5,883 nucleotides of DNA from Methanobacteriota archaeon (lineage in GTDB: Archaea; Thermoplasmatota; Thermoplasmata; RBG-16-68-12): the NCBI GenBank assembly GCA_005878325.1, contig VBMR01000140.1, positions 1 to 5,883 on the forward strand. The letters run 5' to 3'. Under the pieces are notes generated by a model. It ran no database searches. It had not been told where the DNA came from and saw only the letters and a list, made by a program, of their open reading frames with translations. This document shows positions 4,744 through 5,883 of the stretch, piece after piece (position 1 is the stretch's first letter; every line of letters begins with the position of its first letter). Made by a program: the position numbers and the translations under genes.

Positions 4744-5037
4744 ATGTACGAAAACACGTATGCGTCGTTGGCAATGGGGAAGACGTTCGGCGCTGGGATT
4801 GGAACCGGTGCGCTGGCGGACTATCTCCGGTGGGAATATCAGCCGGCGGACCGATCGAGTGTCCTCGCTGCGTTCTCACGCCCCGACTCCCGCGGCCTCT
4901 TCGGAAGGATCGCATTGCGGCTGCGGCCTCAAGTGAAAGCCGTCCGGGTCGAAATAAGACGCCCGCATGCGGTCCGACGACCCTTGCGCCTATCCGGGCG
5001 CGTGGTCTCTGGCCGCACTCGGCACGCGCTCCCGTAG
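4744..5037 (+). CDS. Small ORF, possible degraded paralogue of small protein 1
   Basis: I do not recognise this 97-residue reading frame. It begins M-Y-E-N-T-Y. Residues 24-36 (L-A-D-Y-L-R-W-E-Y-Q-P-A-D) resemble residues 21-33 of small protein 1 (L-R-E-Y-G-R-L-E-Y-G-T-A-D), with L, Y, R, E-Y and A-D shared. The segment begins 134 bases from the start of the repeat here, against 137 in copy 1, so one codon separates the two layouts. After about residue 60 the sequence becomes Arg-rich and low in plausibility, and it runs to 14 bases from the convergent dehydrogenase stop. The start is uncertain: no Shine-Dalgarno sequence precedes the ATG at 4744, the TATA equivalent is altered, and an in-frame ATG at 4774 is possible. 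It may be a decaying gene. Confidence 0.4.
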   Translation: MYENTYASLAMGKTFGAGIGTGALADYLRWEYQPADRSSVLAAFSRPDSRGLFGRIALRLRPQVKAVRVEIRRPHAVRRPLRLSGRVVSGRTRHALP

Positions 5038-5050
5038 CCTCGAGGAACCG

Positions 5051-5883
5051 CTAGGCAATCGAGAGGACGACTTTTCCGAACTGCTCCCCGCGGGTGAGGT
5101 ACTCGTGGGCCTCACGCGCTTGGTCCAGCGGGAACACGCGGTCCACGACCGGCTTCAACCGGCCCATGAAGACGAGCTTCATGACCTCCTCGAACTCCCG
5201 CTGATTCGCCATCGTGGAGCCGAGGACGGAGAGCTGGCGCCAGAACAAGTATCGGGCGTCGAGCTCGAGCATCGGTCCCGTCGTCGCGCCCGGCACGAGG
5301 ATCCGGCCCCCCTTTCGGAGGGTCCGGACCGAATCCTTGAACGTCGCCTCGCCCACATGGTCCACGATCACGTCCACCCCGCGGCGCCCGGTCAGCTCCC
5401 AGATCGCCTTGGACCAGGGCATCGTCTTGTAATTCACCAGGACATCGGCCCCCAGCTCCTTCGCCCTCTGCAACTTCTCATCGCTCGAACTCGTCACGTA
5501 GACGGTGCATCCGGCGAGCTTCGCGATCTGGATCGAGGCGGTGGCGATCCCGGCTCCCGCCCCGAGGATCAACACGTCCTCGCCCGGGCGGATCGCCGCC
5601 CGGGTGACGAGCATTCGCCACGCGGTCATGAAGGCCAGCGGGGCGGCGGCGGCCGTCTCGAAGGCCAGGTCCGTGGGGATCTTTAGGGCGTTCTTCGCGG
5701 CGACCGCGACCCGCTCCGCGTAGGTGCCGGGAAGATGCTCGCCGAGGATCTTGTAATCGATGCACAAGGAGTCCTCGCCTCGGAGGCAATACTCACAGCG
5801 GCCGCAGGGGACGCCCGGATTCAGGACCACGCGGTCGCCGACTTCGAGGTCCGTCACATCGGAGCCGAGTTCCGCAATGTGGC
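5051..5883 (-). CDS. Zinc-containing medium-chain dehydrogenase/quinone reductase, 5' end cut off
   Basis: 276 codons are visible and the frame stays open through the right edge, so the N-terminal part (about 60 residues, with the first zinc ligands) is missing. A GTG at 5857 is internal and not the start, because the preceding residues (I-A-E-L-G-S-D-V) already fit the family. The structural-zinc lobe is present as C26-G-R-C29-E-Y-C32-x7-C40, counted from the first visible residue. The nucleotide-binding fold shows L-G-A-G-A-G-I-A-T-A near 106-115, followed by T-S-S-S-D-E-K at the end of the second strand, which favours NADP(H). The Cys that supplies a catalytic zinc ligand in classical alcohol dehydrogenases is replaced in A-P-L-A-F-M-T-A-W, as in many quinone-reductase-like members. 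The C-terminus (Q-F-G-K-V-V-L-S-I-A) is typical. It reduces or oxidises an unknown alcohol, enone or quinone. Confidence 0.87.
   Translation of the reverse strand, partial: HIAELGSDVTDLEVGDRVVLNPGVPCGRCEYCLRGEDSLCIDYKILGEHLPGTYAERVAVAAKNALKIPTDLAFETAAAAPLAFMTAWRMLVTRAAIRPGEDVLILGAGAGIATASIQIAKLAGCTVYVTSSSDEKLQRAKELGADVLVNYKTMPWSKAIWELTGRRGVDVIVDHVGEATFKDSVRTLRKGGRILVPGATTGPMLELDARYLFWRQLSVLGSTMANQREFEEVMKLVFMGRLKPVVDRVFPLDQAREAHEYLTRGEQFGKVVLSIA

Overview
The window looks like chromosomal DNA from a GC-rich archaeon, most likely an uncultured Thermoplasmatota lineage. Three things point that way. There is a bacterio-opsin-activator type (HTH_10) regulator of a kind abundant in that phylum. 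Several genes have an AT-rich TATA-like box about 25-30 bases before the start codon and little room for a leader. Genes are tightly packed on both strands. The phylum is an inference; no rRNA or other marker gene is present.

Layout, left to right. The 3' end of an endonuclease IV gene (+) overlaps tail to tail with a DCC-family thiol-disulfide oxidoreductase (-). A 151-base gap follows, holding the DCC promoter and a perfect 8-bp hairpin. Next is a 379-residue, histidine-rich, mostly helical protein (-) without a firm assignment. Its 5' end runs head to head into a thioredoxin reductase (+), which is complete in all motifs but has no start codon in frame. A bactofilin-like repeat protein with a proline-rich tail (+) follows, and its stop codon abuts that of the HTH_10 regulator (-). 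To the right are a small basic protein (+), a SelW/Rdx-type CxxC protein (+), a second small ORF (+), and a zinc-type medium-chain dehydrogenase (-) that runs off the right edge.

The most interesting signal is a 37-bp direct repeat (35 of 37 bases identical) at 4009-4045 and 4677-4713. Each copy contains the perfect palindrome GCCGTCATATGACGGC. The first copy lies between the HTH_10 gene and small protein 1, and the second lies just before small ORF 2. At the same distance from their repeat copy, both small ORFs encode a similar stretch (L-x-[ED]-Y-x-R-x-E-Y-x-x-A-D). This suggests a duplicated regulatory element plus gene unit, perhaps a multi-copy family controlled through the palindrome, with the HTH_10 protein as one candidate regulator.

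Several genes concern thiol or redox chemistry (DCC protein, thioredoxin reductase, Rdx protein, dehydrogenase). They are on different strands with separate promoters, so this is at most a loose neighbourhood and not an operon. No tRNA, rRNA, CRISPR array or insertion sequence was seen.
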